Positions 24,701 to 34,051 of a stretch of 64,000 nucleotides of DNA are shown piece after piece; the first letter of the stretch is position 1; every line of letters starts with the position of its first letter. Origin of the DNA: Caryophanales bacterium UBA4694. GTDB lineage: Bacteria > Bacillota_I > Bacilli_A > RFN20 > CAG-288. A program made the position numbers and the translations under genes. The notes under the pieces are model-generated. The model saw nothing but the letters and a program-made list of their open reading frames with translations. It was not told where the DNA came from and ran no database searches. Location: contig DHKM01000022.1 of the NCBI GenBank assembly GCA_002404835.1, positions 1-64,000 of the forward strand. The letters are read 5' to 3'.

Positions 24701-27115
24701 CTAAATATGATTATCCTCAGTCTCAGGGCCGTTGACAATCTTGATCTTACAATGAGCAAATCCGTACTTGCTCTTTGCCGTAAATTCCAGATATCCATCG
24801 ACCGGATCTGGTTTCACGATGGCAAGAGCCTTTCCATAGTAGGCATTGGTCTTATTGTCAAGATAACTCCCCTTATAATACGGGCAGGCATTGCCTAGAC
24901 CGAGTAGTTTTCCGTTCTTCACTTCGGTCACTTCGATCTCGTCATTGTCAAGACGTTTGACGATGCCATCCTCATCGGTAAACCACAGACGGATATAAGC
25001 AAGATCCCTATGATAATTCAGTGTCGCATTTTCCGGAAGTGCTCTGAATTCCGTATCCTCGCTGGAAGAAGAAAGAAGACAGTGACCAAGCTCCTTATCA
25101 TCCTTGTCCAAAGCAACGGCTTTCAAAGTACCGGGCTGATACTTGATCTTGAAGGAATAGAGTCCATCCGGATTATGTCCTTTCTTCTTCTCTCCAATCA
25201 GGTTGTCGTTGAGATAGAGTCTGACCTTGTAGGCCTGGGAATAGACTTCGACCTCCGTCTTCTTTCCCTCATAACCCGGGAAATAGTAGCAGTAGTGTGC
25301 CCAGCTCAGTTTCCAACTGGACGGAGAATGCCCGAGCTCATAGTCCTTCGGGGAAATACAGGCCATGGATATCGTCTCCTGACGGAATGCAGTCCTAGTA
25401 TATTTCATCTCAGCGCATTCGTTTCCGAGAATGTCGATACGTCCGCTACCTGCAAGAAGCCATCCGGCTTTGTCTTCATAGATATCCTTGTTTTCGGCGG
25501 CAACCCAGCTTCCGATTCCGGCCTCTCCGATATAATCCCATCCAGCCCAGACAAAGTCGCCGATGATTCTGGGATTGTTCTTGCTCAGTTCATAGAATTT
25601 TCCGGAATCCGCACAGAAGGTCTCGCTTCCCAGGATGAAACGATCCGGATATTTCTTCAGGTCATGCTTATAACGCTTGATGCCATAATTGTATCCGGCG
25701 ACATCGAGCTTGGCAAACGCATCCCTGGTCTTCCAATCCGACTGCGGAAGCGTGGCACCGAATTTCATAAAACCGGCGCCGAAGATACCGGCAAGATTGT
25801 TGAAGAATTCACTGCCGACAGATTTCTTTTTCTTCTTCGGCTTATCCGTTTTCTTGGCTTCCTTCTTGGCCTTATCATCGGAGTAGACTCCGAATCCCCA
25901 GGAGAACAGGGCATTGAAGAAAATGTTGACTCCGCAGGTGCATGGTCTTGACCCATCCAGGGAATGAAGATATTGGGTCATCGTGTCGACGAATTCGATT
26001 CCCTTCTTCTGGGAGGTCTCGGCAACCTCGTTCCCTTCAGAATAAAGGATTACTGAAGGATGATTGAAGTCCTTGTCGACCATATCCTTGAGATCCTGCT
26101 TATACCAATCCAAGGCAAAAGAGGCATAATCGTACATCGTCTTGTGGATATACCAGCAGTCCGCATATTCATCCATGATGAACATACCGTATTTGTCGCA
26201 GGCTTCAAGAAGTGCCTTGGAAATCGGATTGTGGGCAGAACGGATGGCGTTGTATCCGGCTTTCTTCATGATCCTCACTCGCCTCTCTTCGGCAAAAGGA
26301 TCCGCTACAGCACCAAGCAGACCATTATCGTGATGGATGCAGGCTCCATAGAGGATTTCCCTCTTTCCGTTGATCAGAAGCCCTTTCTCCTTGTTCAGCT
26401 CAACCTGCCTGATTCCGAATCTCTCAACAGCATCATCCTTCTCCAGACGGAGGTGAGCCTTGTAAAGATAAGGCGTATCGACATCCCAGAGATGACAAGA
26501 GGCAATCTCGATGCTTTCATCGATTTTATCGCAATCCACATAGGTCTTGGAGAAAACGCATTTATCCTCCTCATCGAGGATTTCCAGAAGAGCCATCGTC
26601 TTTTCGCTCAGAGAAGCCCTTACCTCGACCAATCCACGCTTATAGTCCAACGTCGAAATCTTGAAAGAACGTGGTTCGATATGCACTTTGGGAAGCACAT
26701 AAAGATGCACAGGACGATAGATACCGGAACCTGTATACCACCTGGAATTCGGCTGAGAAGAATTATCAGCAATGACCTGAATATGGTTCTTTCCGCTATG
26801 GACGAATTCCGTGGCATCGAAAATAAAATCCGTATATCCGTACGGACGATAGCAAGCTTCCTTTCCGTTCAGATAGATCCTAGGCCACATATAGACGCCT
26901 TCGAACTCAAAATAGATTTTATCCCCTTCATTCAGGTTCAGCTCGAAGTCCTTCTCATAGATATATTTTCCGCCCTCGAAATAAGAGATATTGGCTCCGC
27001 CAGGATTGTTGATATCCCTCTTTTCAGAAAGCATGGCATCATGAGGAAGAGTGACTATCTTCTTTTCTTCCTCTTTTCCGACTCTGTAGAAAGTCCAATT
27101 GTCATTAAAAAACAT
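24701..27115 (-). CDS. GH2 beta-galactosidase-type glycosidase
   Basis: An 804-aa retaining glycosidase of family 2. The N-terminal sugar-binding domain (VYMWPRIYLNGKEACYRPYGYTDF in overlapping parts, SRWYTGSGIYRPV) precedes the Ig and TIM-barrel domains. The acid/base Glu is in YSEGNEVAE near 359 and the nucleophile Glu in LGSETFCADSG near 496. No signal peptide, so cytoplasmic. It lies 65 nt downstream of the GH78 gene with no terminator between, so the pair probably forms one transcript. Exact substrate (galactoside, glucuronide or other) cannot be read from sequence. Confidence 0.88.
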   Translation of the reverse strand: MFFNDNWTFYRVGKEEEKKIVTLPHDAMLSEKRDINNPGGANISYFEGGKYIYEKDFELNLNEGDKIYFEFEGVYMWPRIYLNGKEACYRPYGYTDFIFDATEFVHSGKNHIQVIADNSSQPNSRWYTGSGIYRPVHLYVLPKVHIEPRSFKISTLDYKRGLVEVRASLSEKTMALLEILDEEDKCVFSKTYVDCDKIDESIEIASCHLWDVDTPYLYKAHLRLEKDDAVERFGIRQVELNKEKGLLINGKREILYGACIHHDNGLLGAVADPFAEERRVRIMKKAGYNAIRSAHNPISKALLEACDKYGMFIMDEYADCWYIHKTMYDYASFALDWYKQDLKDMVDKDFNHPSVILYSEGNEVAETSQKKGIEFVDTMTQYLHSLDGSRPCTCGVNIFFNALFSWGFGVYSDDKAKKEAKKTDKPKKKKKSVGSEFFNNLAGIFGAGFMKFGATLPQSDWKTRDAFAKLDVAGYNYGIKRYKHDLKKYPDRFILGSETFCADSGKFYELSKNNPRIIGDFVWAGWDYIGEAGIGSWVAAENKDIYEDKAGWLLAGSGRIDILGNECAEMKYTRTAFRQETISMACISPKDYELGHSPSSWKLSWAHYCYYFPGYEGKKTEVEVYSQAYKVRLYLNDNLIGEKKKGHNPDGLYSFKIKYQPGTLKAVALDKDDKELGHCLLSSSSEDTEFRALPENATLNYHRDLAYIRLWFTDEDGIVKRLDNDEIEVTEVKNGKLLGLGNACPYYKGSYLDNKTNAYYGKALAIVKPDPVDGYLEFTAKSKYGFAHCKIKIVNGPETEDNHI

Positions 27116-27180
27116 ATAACGGTCTCCTTCAATTCAGGAAAAATTATAGCATCCGGATAAAAGGGGTTACAAGGAATGGC

Positions 27181-29766
27181 TTATTTTGTCCCATTTTTGG
27201 CAAGATTGGTCAAAGAGCACTCGAATGAATGCGTCCCATATCCAACAACTCTTTTGGTATCATCCGGAAGAACAACCTGACACTGAGTCAAAAACGGAAC
27301 CGTTACCTTCAAATTGAAGACACCCTGTTCGATCTTCCAGTCAACAATGACCCTTCCATAAGGAGTCATGGTCGAAGTGCGGCAATAGGAAATATCCCCG
27401 CCAAGAATCGGACGTACCTCGAATTCCTTATAGCCTGGTTTGACAATGCGAAGTCCGGCAATCCTGGTATACAGGAATTCACCAACAGACCCAGACGCAT
27501 AATGGTTGAAGGAAATCATATTGTCAGTACCATCCGTCGACTTTCTTGCCGTACCATCCGGATTCATGCCATCGAACTTCTCCCAGATGGTGGTGCCGCC
27601 GATTGTGACATTGTAAAGCCAGGAGGGTTCCTTGTTGTTGAGTAACATCTTATAGGCAACATCGCTATATCCATTATCGGCCAAGGCAAACAGAATATAC
27701 GGAGTACCCGGGAACCCTGTTCCGATGCAGTAATCGTTCTTCTCAATCAGATTGACCAGATTCTCAAGCACTCGTTTCTTCTTCTCTTCTGTCAGCATAT
27801 CAAAGGCCAAAGGAAGAACATAACCCGTCTGGAACTCCTTTCCCTTCAGTTTGCCGTCTTTGGTAAGAAGAATACTTTCATAGGCATCAGAGACACGATG
27901 ATAAAGATTATCGTATTTCTTCTGATCCTCACTCTTGTTCAGAATGGAGGCAATGACGCTGAGAAGATGAGACGTATGAGCCAAAGAGGCTGTGGCCGTA
28001 AATTTGCTTCTCTTCTGCCAGCTTGACATCTTATCCACATCCGGAGAAACCCAGTCACCGAAATGAAGCATGCTCGGAGTATGCCAAATATAGCGGTATT
28101 TCCCAACGCCCCAGATTCTAGCCCAGAAGCTGCAGGCATCCACATACTTCTTCATGGAATCGTACATTTTTTCAAGAATATCGATATCCCCATAGGCCTG
28201 ATAAAGTGCATATGGAACATTCAGCACGGCATCGCCCCAGAAATCAATTGCCATTTCCGGCATAGTAGTCGGAAATTTAAGTCCATGGACCGGAACCGTA
28301 TTCGGAATACCACCCGTCTTAAGCTGTTCCGATTTAACATCCTTGAGCCACTTTCTCAAAAAGCGGTCCATCGAGAATAAATAGGAAGCCGTAGGTGCAA
28401 AAATAGAAATATCCCCTGTCCATCCCATTCTTTCATCCCTTTGAGGACAGTCGGTAGGAATATCCATCAGATTCGACAATGCAGAATAACGGATATTCTT
28501 GTTCAGACCATTGAGAAGAGGATTCGAACATTCGAAACTTCCCAAAGCCTCGTTGGCAGAAGAAAGAAGATAGGCAGAGACCTCAACATTTTCCCTTGAA
28601 ATACCTTCTATCGTGATATAACGGAATCCCATATACGTAAATGTCGGGACATATTCCTGATTCCCGTCTTTGCAGATATAGGTCAACGTAGCCTTAGCCG
28701 TCCTCAGAAGAGACAGATTCAGCTTCTTGTCTTCCGTCAGGACTTCGGCGTGATGGACTTTGATGACATCGCCGCTCTTTGCATTTTTGATCTTCAGAAC
28801 GACAATACCGGCAAAATTCTGCATGAAATCATAATAGTCAAGTCCGTCCTGACTTCTGAGATAGACCGGTTTCAGTTCCCGGATTTTGAATATCGGGCTG
28901 GAATAATCCGCCTTGATTTCCGGATGAATCGTCACATTCTCAAGACCGGCAGCATGATAGGAAAGCTTCTCGGAATCGACTCTGGCATCATACGTCTCTC
29001 CGTCGTAGAGATCTGCCATCTTATAGTTTCCATCCATGGAAACCATGAAAGAAGAATCCGAAAGAACCACTTCCTCTTTTCCATCCTCATAGAGAAGATG
29101 AAGTTCCAGAAGAAGGGCCTGACGGTTGGCATACTGGCGGTTAGCTCTCGTATAGACAAAACTTCCGACACACCAACCACCGGCCACATCCACGACAAGG
29201 GAATTATCCTTTTGGATGTCCCCAGTCACGTCATAGGTCTGATACTGGAGGTTGTGCTTATAGGAAGTAAAACCAGGAGCAAGGTAACTGCTTCCGATCT
29301 TCCTACCGTTGAGACGGATCTTATAGACACCAAGAGCCGTTGCTTCCACATAAGCACGGCTTATTTTCTTTTCCACCGAAAACGTCTTGCGGAAAGTCAT
29401 GACCTTAGGGGAAACGTGCTTCTCGGTGAATGAATACGATGTATCGGTAATCCATTTTCCGTCAAAAGGTGTTTTCATCCTTCCCGTATCAAAGAAGACA
29501 TGTCTTTCGCTCTTGCTCCCGTTCTGATCGAGGACTTCCAAAGAAAGAAGATAACGATGATGCGGTTTCAGTTTCTCTCCATCATAAATCGTCTGCGCAG
29601 GTTCTGCATTTTCCTTGACCCATCCGTTATCCAGACGAAGAGTCGCTCTTTGAAGAACGATGCCGCTTTCCTTGGCATCCAAGACAAAAGAAAAAATAGG
29701 ATGCTCATCATCCGTGACGATGTTTTCCTTTTTTCCGTTCACAAGAAGAGAAAGAATATCAATCAT
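27181..29766 (-). CDS. GH78 alpha-L-rhamnosidase
   Basis: An 861-aa inverting glycosidase that removes terminal L-rhamnose. The Bac_rhamnosid pattern is complete: beta domains (GVYKIRLNGRKIGSSYLAPG), the catalytic motif TDCPQRDERMGWTGD near residue 438, and an (alpha/alpha)6 barrel followed by a C-terminal beta domain. No signal peptide, so it acts on imported rhamnosides. It directly supplies substrate to RhaA. Upstream lie a CRE (29801-29815) and a 10-bp phased box array (29911-29936). Confidence 0.93.
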   Translation of the reverse strand: MIDILSLLVNGKKENIVTDDEHPIFSFVLDAKESGIVLQRATLRLDNGWVKENAEPAQTIYDGEKLKPHHRYLLSLEVLDQNGSKSERHVFFDTGRMKTPFDGKWITDTSYSFTEKHVSPKVMTFRKTFSVEKKISRAYVEATALGVYKIRLNGRKIGSSYLAPGFTSYKHNLQYQTYDVTGDIQKDNSLVVDVAGGWCVGSFVYTRANRQYANRQALLLELHLLYEDGKEEVVLSDSSFMVSMDGNYKMADLYDGETYDARVDSEKLSYHAAGLENVTIHPEIKADYSSPIFKIRELKPVYLRSQDGLDYYDFMQNFAGIVVLKIKNAKSGDVIKVHHAEVLTEDKKLNLSLLRTAKATLTYICKDGNQEYVPTFTYMGFRYITIEGISRENVEVSAYLLSSANEALGSFECSNPLLNGLNKNIRYSALSNLMDIPTDCPQRDERMGWTGDISIFAPTASYLFSMDRFLRKWLKDVKSEQLKTGGIPNTVPVHGLKFPTTMPEMAIDFWGDAVLNVPYALYQAYGDIDILEKMYDSMKKYVDACSFWARIWGVGKYRYIWHTPSMLHFGDWVSPDVDKMSSWQKRSKFTATASLAHTSHLLSVIASILNKSEDQKKYDNLYHRVSDAYESILLTKDGKLKGKEFQTGYVLPLAFDMLTEEKKKRVLENLVNLIEKNDYCIGTGFPGTPYILFALADNGYSDVAYKMLLNNKEPSWLYNVTIGGTTIWEKFDGMNPDGTARKSTDGTDNMISFNHYASGSVGEFLYTRIAGLRIVKPGYKEFEVRPILGGDISYCRTSTMTPYGRVIVDWKIEQGVFNLKVTVPFLTQCQVVLPDDTKRVVGYGTHSFECSLTNLAKNGTK

Positions 29767-29800
29767 AATTACCTCCGATGATAAAATCCGTCATAAAGCA

Positions 29801-29815
29801 AAAAAGCGCTTTCCA
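29801..29815 (-). promoter_or_regulatory. CRE-like site before GH78
   Basis: Read towards the gene: TGGAAAGCGCTTTTT, a good CcpA-type operator, about 35-50 nt from the GH78 start and overlapping the expected -35 region. Confidence 0.6.
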
Positions 29816-29906
29816 GTCCAAAGGTATTTTACCTTTGAGTCCTGTTTTTTTTCAATATTTCGCTCATTTTGAGCCAACAATTGAAAAAAATCCATCATTC
29901 TCAACA

Positions 29907-29936
29907 CAATCAATACAAAATAATCAGAAACAATCA
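29907..29936 (-). promoter_or_regulatory. Candidate DeoR-regulon box array before GH78
   Basis: Boxes CAATAC (29911), TAATCA (29921) and CAATCA (29931) at 10-bp steps, plus an overlapping CAATCA at 29907. Located 140-170 nt from the GH78 start, upstream of the CRE. Confidence 0.55.
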
Positions 29937-29949
29937 AGTCCAAAAGGAA

Positions 29950-29986
29950 GAAAAAACCGGCTGGCTAAATAAACCAAACCGGTTTT
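29950..29986 (-). terminator. Terminator of the GH3/four-helix operon
   Basis: Outer stem AAAACCGG/CCGGTTTT with inner pairing TTTGGTT/AGCCAG; on the minus strand it ends in TTTTTTC. It lies 20 nt after the 158-aa gene. Confidence 0.8.
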
Positions 29987-30005
29987 CGAAACAATGTCAG
30001 AATCC

Positions 30006-30482
30006 TTAAGCAGCCTTCTGAGCTTTCTTCATGGAGAAGAAGCAGGAGATGGCCTGAATCAATCCGGCAACCAAGATGATGACGAATGTAGCAATCACAA
30101 GCTTGGAAGAAGCGATGTTCTCAGCAGTCTGGATAGTTGCAGCAACATCCGCATTGGAGAAGAAGATGAAGGCAAGACCTTCGACCTTCGGGAAGATGTA
30201 AAGCATACCGGAAGTGGCAAGAAGGATGCTGGAAAGAGCAGCGACAAGAGAAGAAGAAAGATCGACGACCTTTCCGACGGTTCCCTTAAAGGAAACAAAG
30301 CGGGAAGCAACAGCCAGGACAATAAGGACGATGGAAACAATAAGAAGGGCAAGACTGTTTCCGGCATAGCTTTCACGGAAGTAACCGGCACTGGAAGCAG
30401 TGACGAAATACATGATCATGGAAACGATGGCAGCAAGGATGGAAGCAAGGCTGATATATGAAGATACAGTAAGTTTTTTCAT
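30006..30482 (-). CDS. Four-helix membrane protein paired with GH3
   Basis: A 158-aa protein with four hydrophobic segments (about residues 10-28, 45-62, 75-97, 130-150) and a lysine-rich end. No known family. It follows the membrane-anchored GH3 by 3 nt. It resembles the 186-aa protein at 37065 in layout and in SLASILAAIVSMIMYFV versus SLSTLILSVVAMILYA, and that gene is also paired with a GH3. A role in anchoring or folding of the GH3 is inferred from this repeated pairing. Confidence 0.7.
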   Translation of the reverse strand: MKKLTVSSYISLASILAAIVSMIMYFVTASSAGYFRESYAGNSLALLIVSIVLIVLAVASRFVSFKGTVGKVVDLSSSLVAALSSILLATSGMLYIFPKVEGLAFIFFSNADVAATIQTAENIASSKLVIATFVIILVAGLIQAISCFFSMKKAQKAA

Positions 30483-30485
30483 GGC

Positions 30486-33400
30486 TTAGTCCTCCTTGGA
30501 ATACATGAAGTTCAAGACAATGTAGCCGGCTGCGACAAGACCCATCAGAATGCCGGAAGTAATGGAAATCGCCTTAATCGTAGTATCCCACCACGGAGAC
30601 ACCTTCTTCGTCTTGGAAACGGAGCAAAGAGGAGTATTGGCAAAGGTGTAAAGCTGGTACTTCAGATTCTCTCTTGCCATATCGACAAGCTTGCCATCCT
30701 TGGCAATCTTATCGATGGTAATATAGGACCAGTTGCTGTCGGCAGTCGTATGATTTCCGTCCTTTGCGATATAGGAGTTGTTTCCGCCGAAGTCGGCAAC
30801 CTGAGTGATACCGGCTGCAATCATGCTGGCACCATCGAAATAGTAGGCGTTGTTCATCATATCGGTGGAAATGACACCGGTGAATCCCCACTCATTTCTG
30901 AGGATATTGCGAATCATGGCCGAAGAATGGGCAGCATTGGTCGGACCAAGACGGTTGAAGGCAATCATGACTGCAAGTCCGCCGCCTTCGCTGAGACCGC
31001 CTTCGAACGCACGAAGATCTGTCTCTCTCATCTTCTGTTCATTGATATAGACACCGACACCATTACGGTTATGTTCCTGATCGTTGAAGCCCATGTGCTT
31101 AGGACCGCACATGAATCCCTCTTCCGCAGTGCCCTTTAAGATGCCATAACCCATACGGTTGGCAAGCATCGGATCTTCGGAAATGTATTCATAGTTACGT
31201 CCGTTGTAAGGAGTTCTTCTCAAAGTAAGACCAGTTCCCCATGCGGTATAGGCATTTTCGAACCAATGGCAGGAATAATCTCCCAAGAATCTTCCCCACT
31301 TATAGGCAAGTTCCGGATTGAACGTTGCGGCAAGAAGAGTCTGAGAAGAAATGTTGAAATGAGTATTTTCGACAGCAACGCTCTTTCCATCTGCGTCTTT
31401 GGTCGTGATACTTCCGGTAGTTCCGTTGACACCTTCGTGCTGTTTGACAACTGGGTTCTCGACATTCGTCAGAGTATCGGACTGAGAGCCACCATGCAAT
31501 ACGGCACCGACAGCCTCATTGACTGAAATCTGGCTGACAAGATTGTTCCAATAAGGATCGTTGATGTTCTTAACGACATCTTCATTCAGCTGTTCGGAAT
31601 TGAAACGGAAACCATTATCGACACCATCGATGTTCTTGGCAGCTTCGTTCTTGCTGTCGATTTCATAGACACGTCCGGTAAGCTTCTTGATCCATTCATC
31701 CTTCTTAGCGGAATCATTGAGCTTGACAGTATCCTTCAGATAATTCTTAGGATAAGTCTTATCCCAATCCTGTCTAGAAAGATAAGTGACCGTTCCCGGA
31801 AGCCAGTAGTTGAGATCGACATCGTCGGCAACGTTGGTAACATCATATTTGTTGCTCTTGCTGAAGGTCAGATTATCGAAAGCAGCGTTGGTATATTTTG
31901 CGACACTTCCGGCAGTATAGCCGCTGATGGAAGTACCGGTGCTACTGAGGAAATTCATATTGGCTTCATGGGCACCATTTGCTGCAGTGAAAAGATAATC
32001 TCCCTCATCCATGATATAGGTCTTAGCCTTTGTGTAATCATAGGAAGCAAGATATTTGGTAGGAACCGTAAGAGTGATTTCGCTCTTGCTGTTTGCCTTG
32101 ACTTCGATCTTACCGGAAGTAAGGAAGTTGACGGAGGCCTTTTCGACAAGGTTCTTCTTGTCGTAATCGGTATACGGAGACTGGAAATACAAGGAAGCAA
32201 GGAATTTTCCATCCTTATCGGAATTGTTCTTTACTTCGATAACAGCTTCGACATTTCCGTTTTCGGACTTGTCGACCTTGACGCTCTTGACCGTCTGGGT
32301 GTAATCCAAATAGGAAAGACCATATCCGAACGGATAGACGACCTCGTCATCGTAGTTCCAGGAAGAACCGACTGTGGCTCCCTTCTGGCTGGAAGCATTT
32401 CCGACATTCTTCTTGGCATCGAAATAACGGGTCTCATAATACTTATAACCGACATAGATACCTTCGGCTTCGACGATATAGTGGGCAGAATTGTAGTTTT
32501 TGGCACCGCCGCCGAAAGAAGAAGCATCCACATCGTTGGAAGCAATGTTGATGTTTGGATATCTAGGATCGGAAGTCTTCTTCGTAGAAGCATATTCGCT
32601 GTCGGCAAAAAGACCGCCATCATATTTGTCATAGACTTTCTGAAGCATGCTCACTTCAGCTTCGGAGTATTTCTCCGTATCGATGGCCTTAAGATAACCG
32701 CCGTAGTTCTGCATGGCAGGAAGAGAAGCATAGTCCTTGGCGTAGGTATCCGGAAGAGCACCGGTTGCATTGACCTTGCCGGTAAGAACATCGACAATAC
32801 CAGTGAACTGGTAATCATTCGGAATACCGATATAGGCAATACCGTCGACTTCATGGGCACCGCCCTTGGCAATTTCGCCGATTTCCATGTTGTTTCCGGT
32901 ATTGAGAAGAACGACAACCTTGGAACAGGTACGTTTAGCCGCATCGACAAGAGCAAGTTCATCATCGGAAAGAGCAAGAGGATCCCTCTGAACCATCTCG
33001 CCTTTGCTGTTGAGGCTCACTCCCGGAAGATAGGCACTACCTTCACCGACACCACGGGCAAAGGTGACAATACCGATGGTATTGTTCTTATCGATGGCAG
33101 ATTCCCAATCCGGTTTGCTGCCATAGCCCTCTTTGCCGAAATCGCTGGGATTGACTTCATTGATCTGATAAGGAACCATATCTCCAGCAGCGCTGTTATA
33201 AAGCTTGTTGTACTTGATTGTGGTTCCGCCCCACTGACCCTTGATTTCCGTCTGATCGGCAATGATTTCGTCATAGATGGCCTTCAGCGTCGGATCGATG
33301 GTGACACCATGATCCTCAAGCGCCTTGACAAGATCGACGGCATCGTTGTTTCCGGCCTTAAGATCGCTGTTGCCGCAATACGGCATATAGCTTGCGCCGC

Positions 33401-33713
33401 CAAAAAGGGCGACTTTCTTCGTAGTAAGAGGAAGAACGCCGTTGTCGTTCTTCATGATGACCGTACCTTCCTGACCCTGTTCAATGGCAATATCCTTGGC
33501 AGCCTTTCTCACTTCGTCCAGACTGCTGTACTTCGACTTGAAACGGGCAGAAGCCTCATCTTTTAAGACTTCGTAGCTCTTGGTTCCGAGTGCGTTGTCG
33601 ATTGCCGTACGGTTTGTATCAGCAATCTGATAACCGACCGTGGAAATCGCGAACACGGATCCTAAAAGAGCCGTAATACCAAGCAAAGAATTGCGAGTTT
33701 TCTTGATTTTCAT
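30486..33713 (-). CDS. Membrane-anchored GH3 glycosidase with inverted domain order
   Basis: A 1075-aa family 3 glycosidase. A membrane helix near the N-terminus (SLLGITALLGSVFAIS) and one at the C-terminus (AISITSGILMGLVAAGYIVL) flank the enzyme. The GH3 C-domain comes first (EQGQEGTVIMKNDNGVLPL near 80), then a fibronectin-like domain near 480-590, and last the TIM barrel with the nucleophile in GFTGVISTDMM near 951. This is the reverse of the common order but known in some rumen beta-glucosidases. Specificity (glucoside, xyloside, arabinoside) is unknown. A CRE and a four-box array lie upstream. Confidence 0.87.
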   Translation of the reverse strand: MKIKKTRNSLLGITALLGSVFAISTVGYQIADTNRTAIDNALGTKSYEVLKDEASARFKSKYSSLDEVRKAAKDIAIEQGQEGTVIMKNDNGVLPLTTKKVALFGGASYMPYCGNSDLKAGNNDAVDLVKALEDHGVTIDPTLKAIYDEIIADQTEIKGQWGGTTIKYNKLYNSAAGDMVPYQINEVNPSDFGKEGYGSKPDWESAIDKNNTIGIVTFARGVGEGSAYLPGVSLNSKGEMVQRDPLALSDDELALVDAAKRTCSKVVVLLNTGNNMEIGEIAKGGAHEVDGIAYIGIPNDYQFTGIVDVLTGKVNATGALPDTYAKDYASLPAMQNYGGYLKAIDTEKYSEAEVSMLQKVYDKYDGGLFADSEYASTKKTSDPRYPNINIASNDVDASSFGGGAKNYNSAHYIVEAEGIYVGYKYYETRYFDAKKNVGNASSQKGATVGSSWNYDDEVVYPFGYGLSYLDYTQTVKSVKVDKSENGNVEAVIEVKNNSDKDGKFLASLYFQSPYTDYDKKNLVEKASVNFLTSGKIEVKANSKSEITLTVPTKYLASYDYTKAKTYIMDEGDYLFTAANGAHEANMNFLSSTGTSISGYTAGSVAKYTNAAFDNLTFSKSNKYDVTNVADDVDLNYWLPGTVTYLSRQDWDKTYPKNYLKDTVKLNDSAKKDEWIKKLTGRVYEIDSKNEAAKNIDGVDNGFRFNSEQLNEDVVKNINDPYWNNLVSQISVNEAVGAVLHGGSQSDTLTNVENPVVKQHEGVNGTTGSITTKDADGKSVAVENTHFNISSQTLLAATFNPELAYKWGRFLGDYSCHWFENAYTAWGTGLTLRRTPYNGRNYEYISEDPMLANRMGYGILKGTAEEGFMCGPKHMGFNDQEHNRNGVGVYINEQKMRETDLRAFEGGLSEGGGLAVMIAFNRLGPTNAAHSSAMIRNILRNEWGFTGVISTDMMNNAYYFDGASMIAAGITQVADFGGNNSYIAKDGNHTTADSNWSYITIDKIAKDGKLVDMARENLKYQLYTFANTPLCSVSKTKKVSPWWDTTIKAISITSGILMGLVAAGYIVLNFMYSKED

Positions 33714-33758
33714 ATTTCCTCCCTTTATGAAAACAATCTATCCTGATTCTTCGTTGTC

Positions 33759-33773
33759 GATAGCGTTTACATG
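33759..33773 (-). promoter_or_regulatory. CRE-like site before the 1075-aa GH3
   Basis: Read towards the gene: TGTAAACGCTATC, close to the CcpA consensus. It overlaps a possible -35 region 45-60 nt before the start codon. Confidence 0.6.
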
Positions 33774-33869
33774 AAACCCCTATCAACGATTGTATATTTT
33801 AATCAATTCCAATCGTATTTTGAATAAATAGTTTCATTTGTACACAATTTAGAAACATACTCACAAAAG

Positions 33870-33906
33870 CAATCATAATTCAATCAAAAACAATCACATT
33901 CAATCA
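33870..33906 (-). promoter_or_regulatory. Candidate DeoR-regulon array of four boxes before GH3
   Basis: Four perfect CAATCA boxes at 33870, 33881, 33891 and 33901 (steps 11, 10, 10). This is the longest array in the window, 155-195 nt upstream of the gene. The remaining intergenic sequence (33774-33869) is AT-rich without a gene. Confidence 0.65.
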
Positions 33907-34004
33907 CACAATTGAAAGCTTTGCCTATCTCCGTTACTGCATTCATGCCTAACTTAATCAAACCCATGTAAAAACGATTTCAGCTTCTTATCTCTTTTCC
34001 CACG

Positions 34005-34039
34005 AAAAAAGGCCTTGCCTAAACACAAGACAAAGCCTT
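34005..34039 (-). terminator. Terminator of the 1006-aa GH3 operon
   Basis: On the minus strand AAGGCTTTGTC pairs with GGCAAGGCCTT (two G-U pairs) and is followed by TTTTTC. It lies 13 nt after the GH3 stop. Confidence 0.8.
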
Positions 34040-34051
34040 CATCCAGACATC

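Noticed and set aside
31968..33566. A 532-codon open frame antisense to the 1075-aa GH3
   Set aside because: A shadow of the GH3 gene with low-complexity Ile/Asp composition; no support.
33870..33906. Short CAATCA repeats considered as CRISPR or simple repeat expansion
   Set aside because: The units are too short, the bases between boxes vary, and the same phasing is seen at other promoters, which fits operators.
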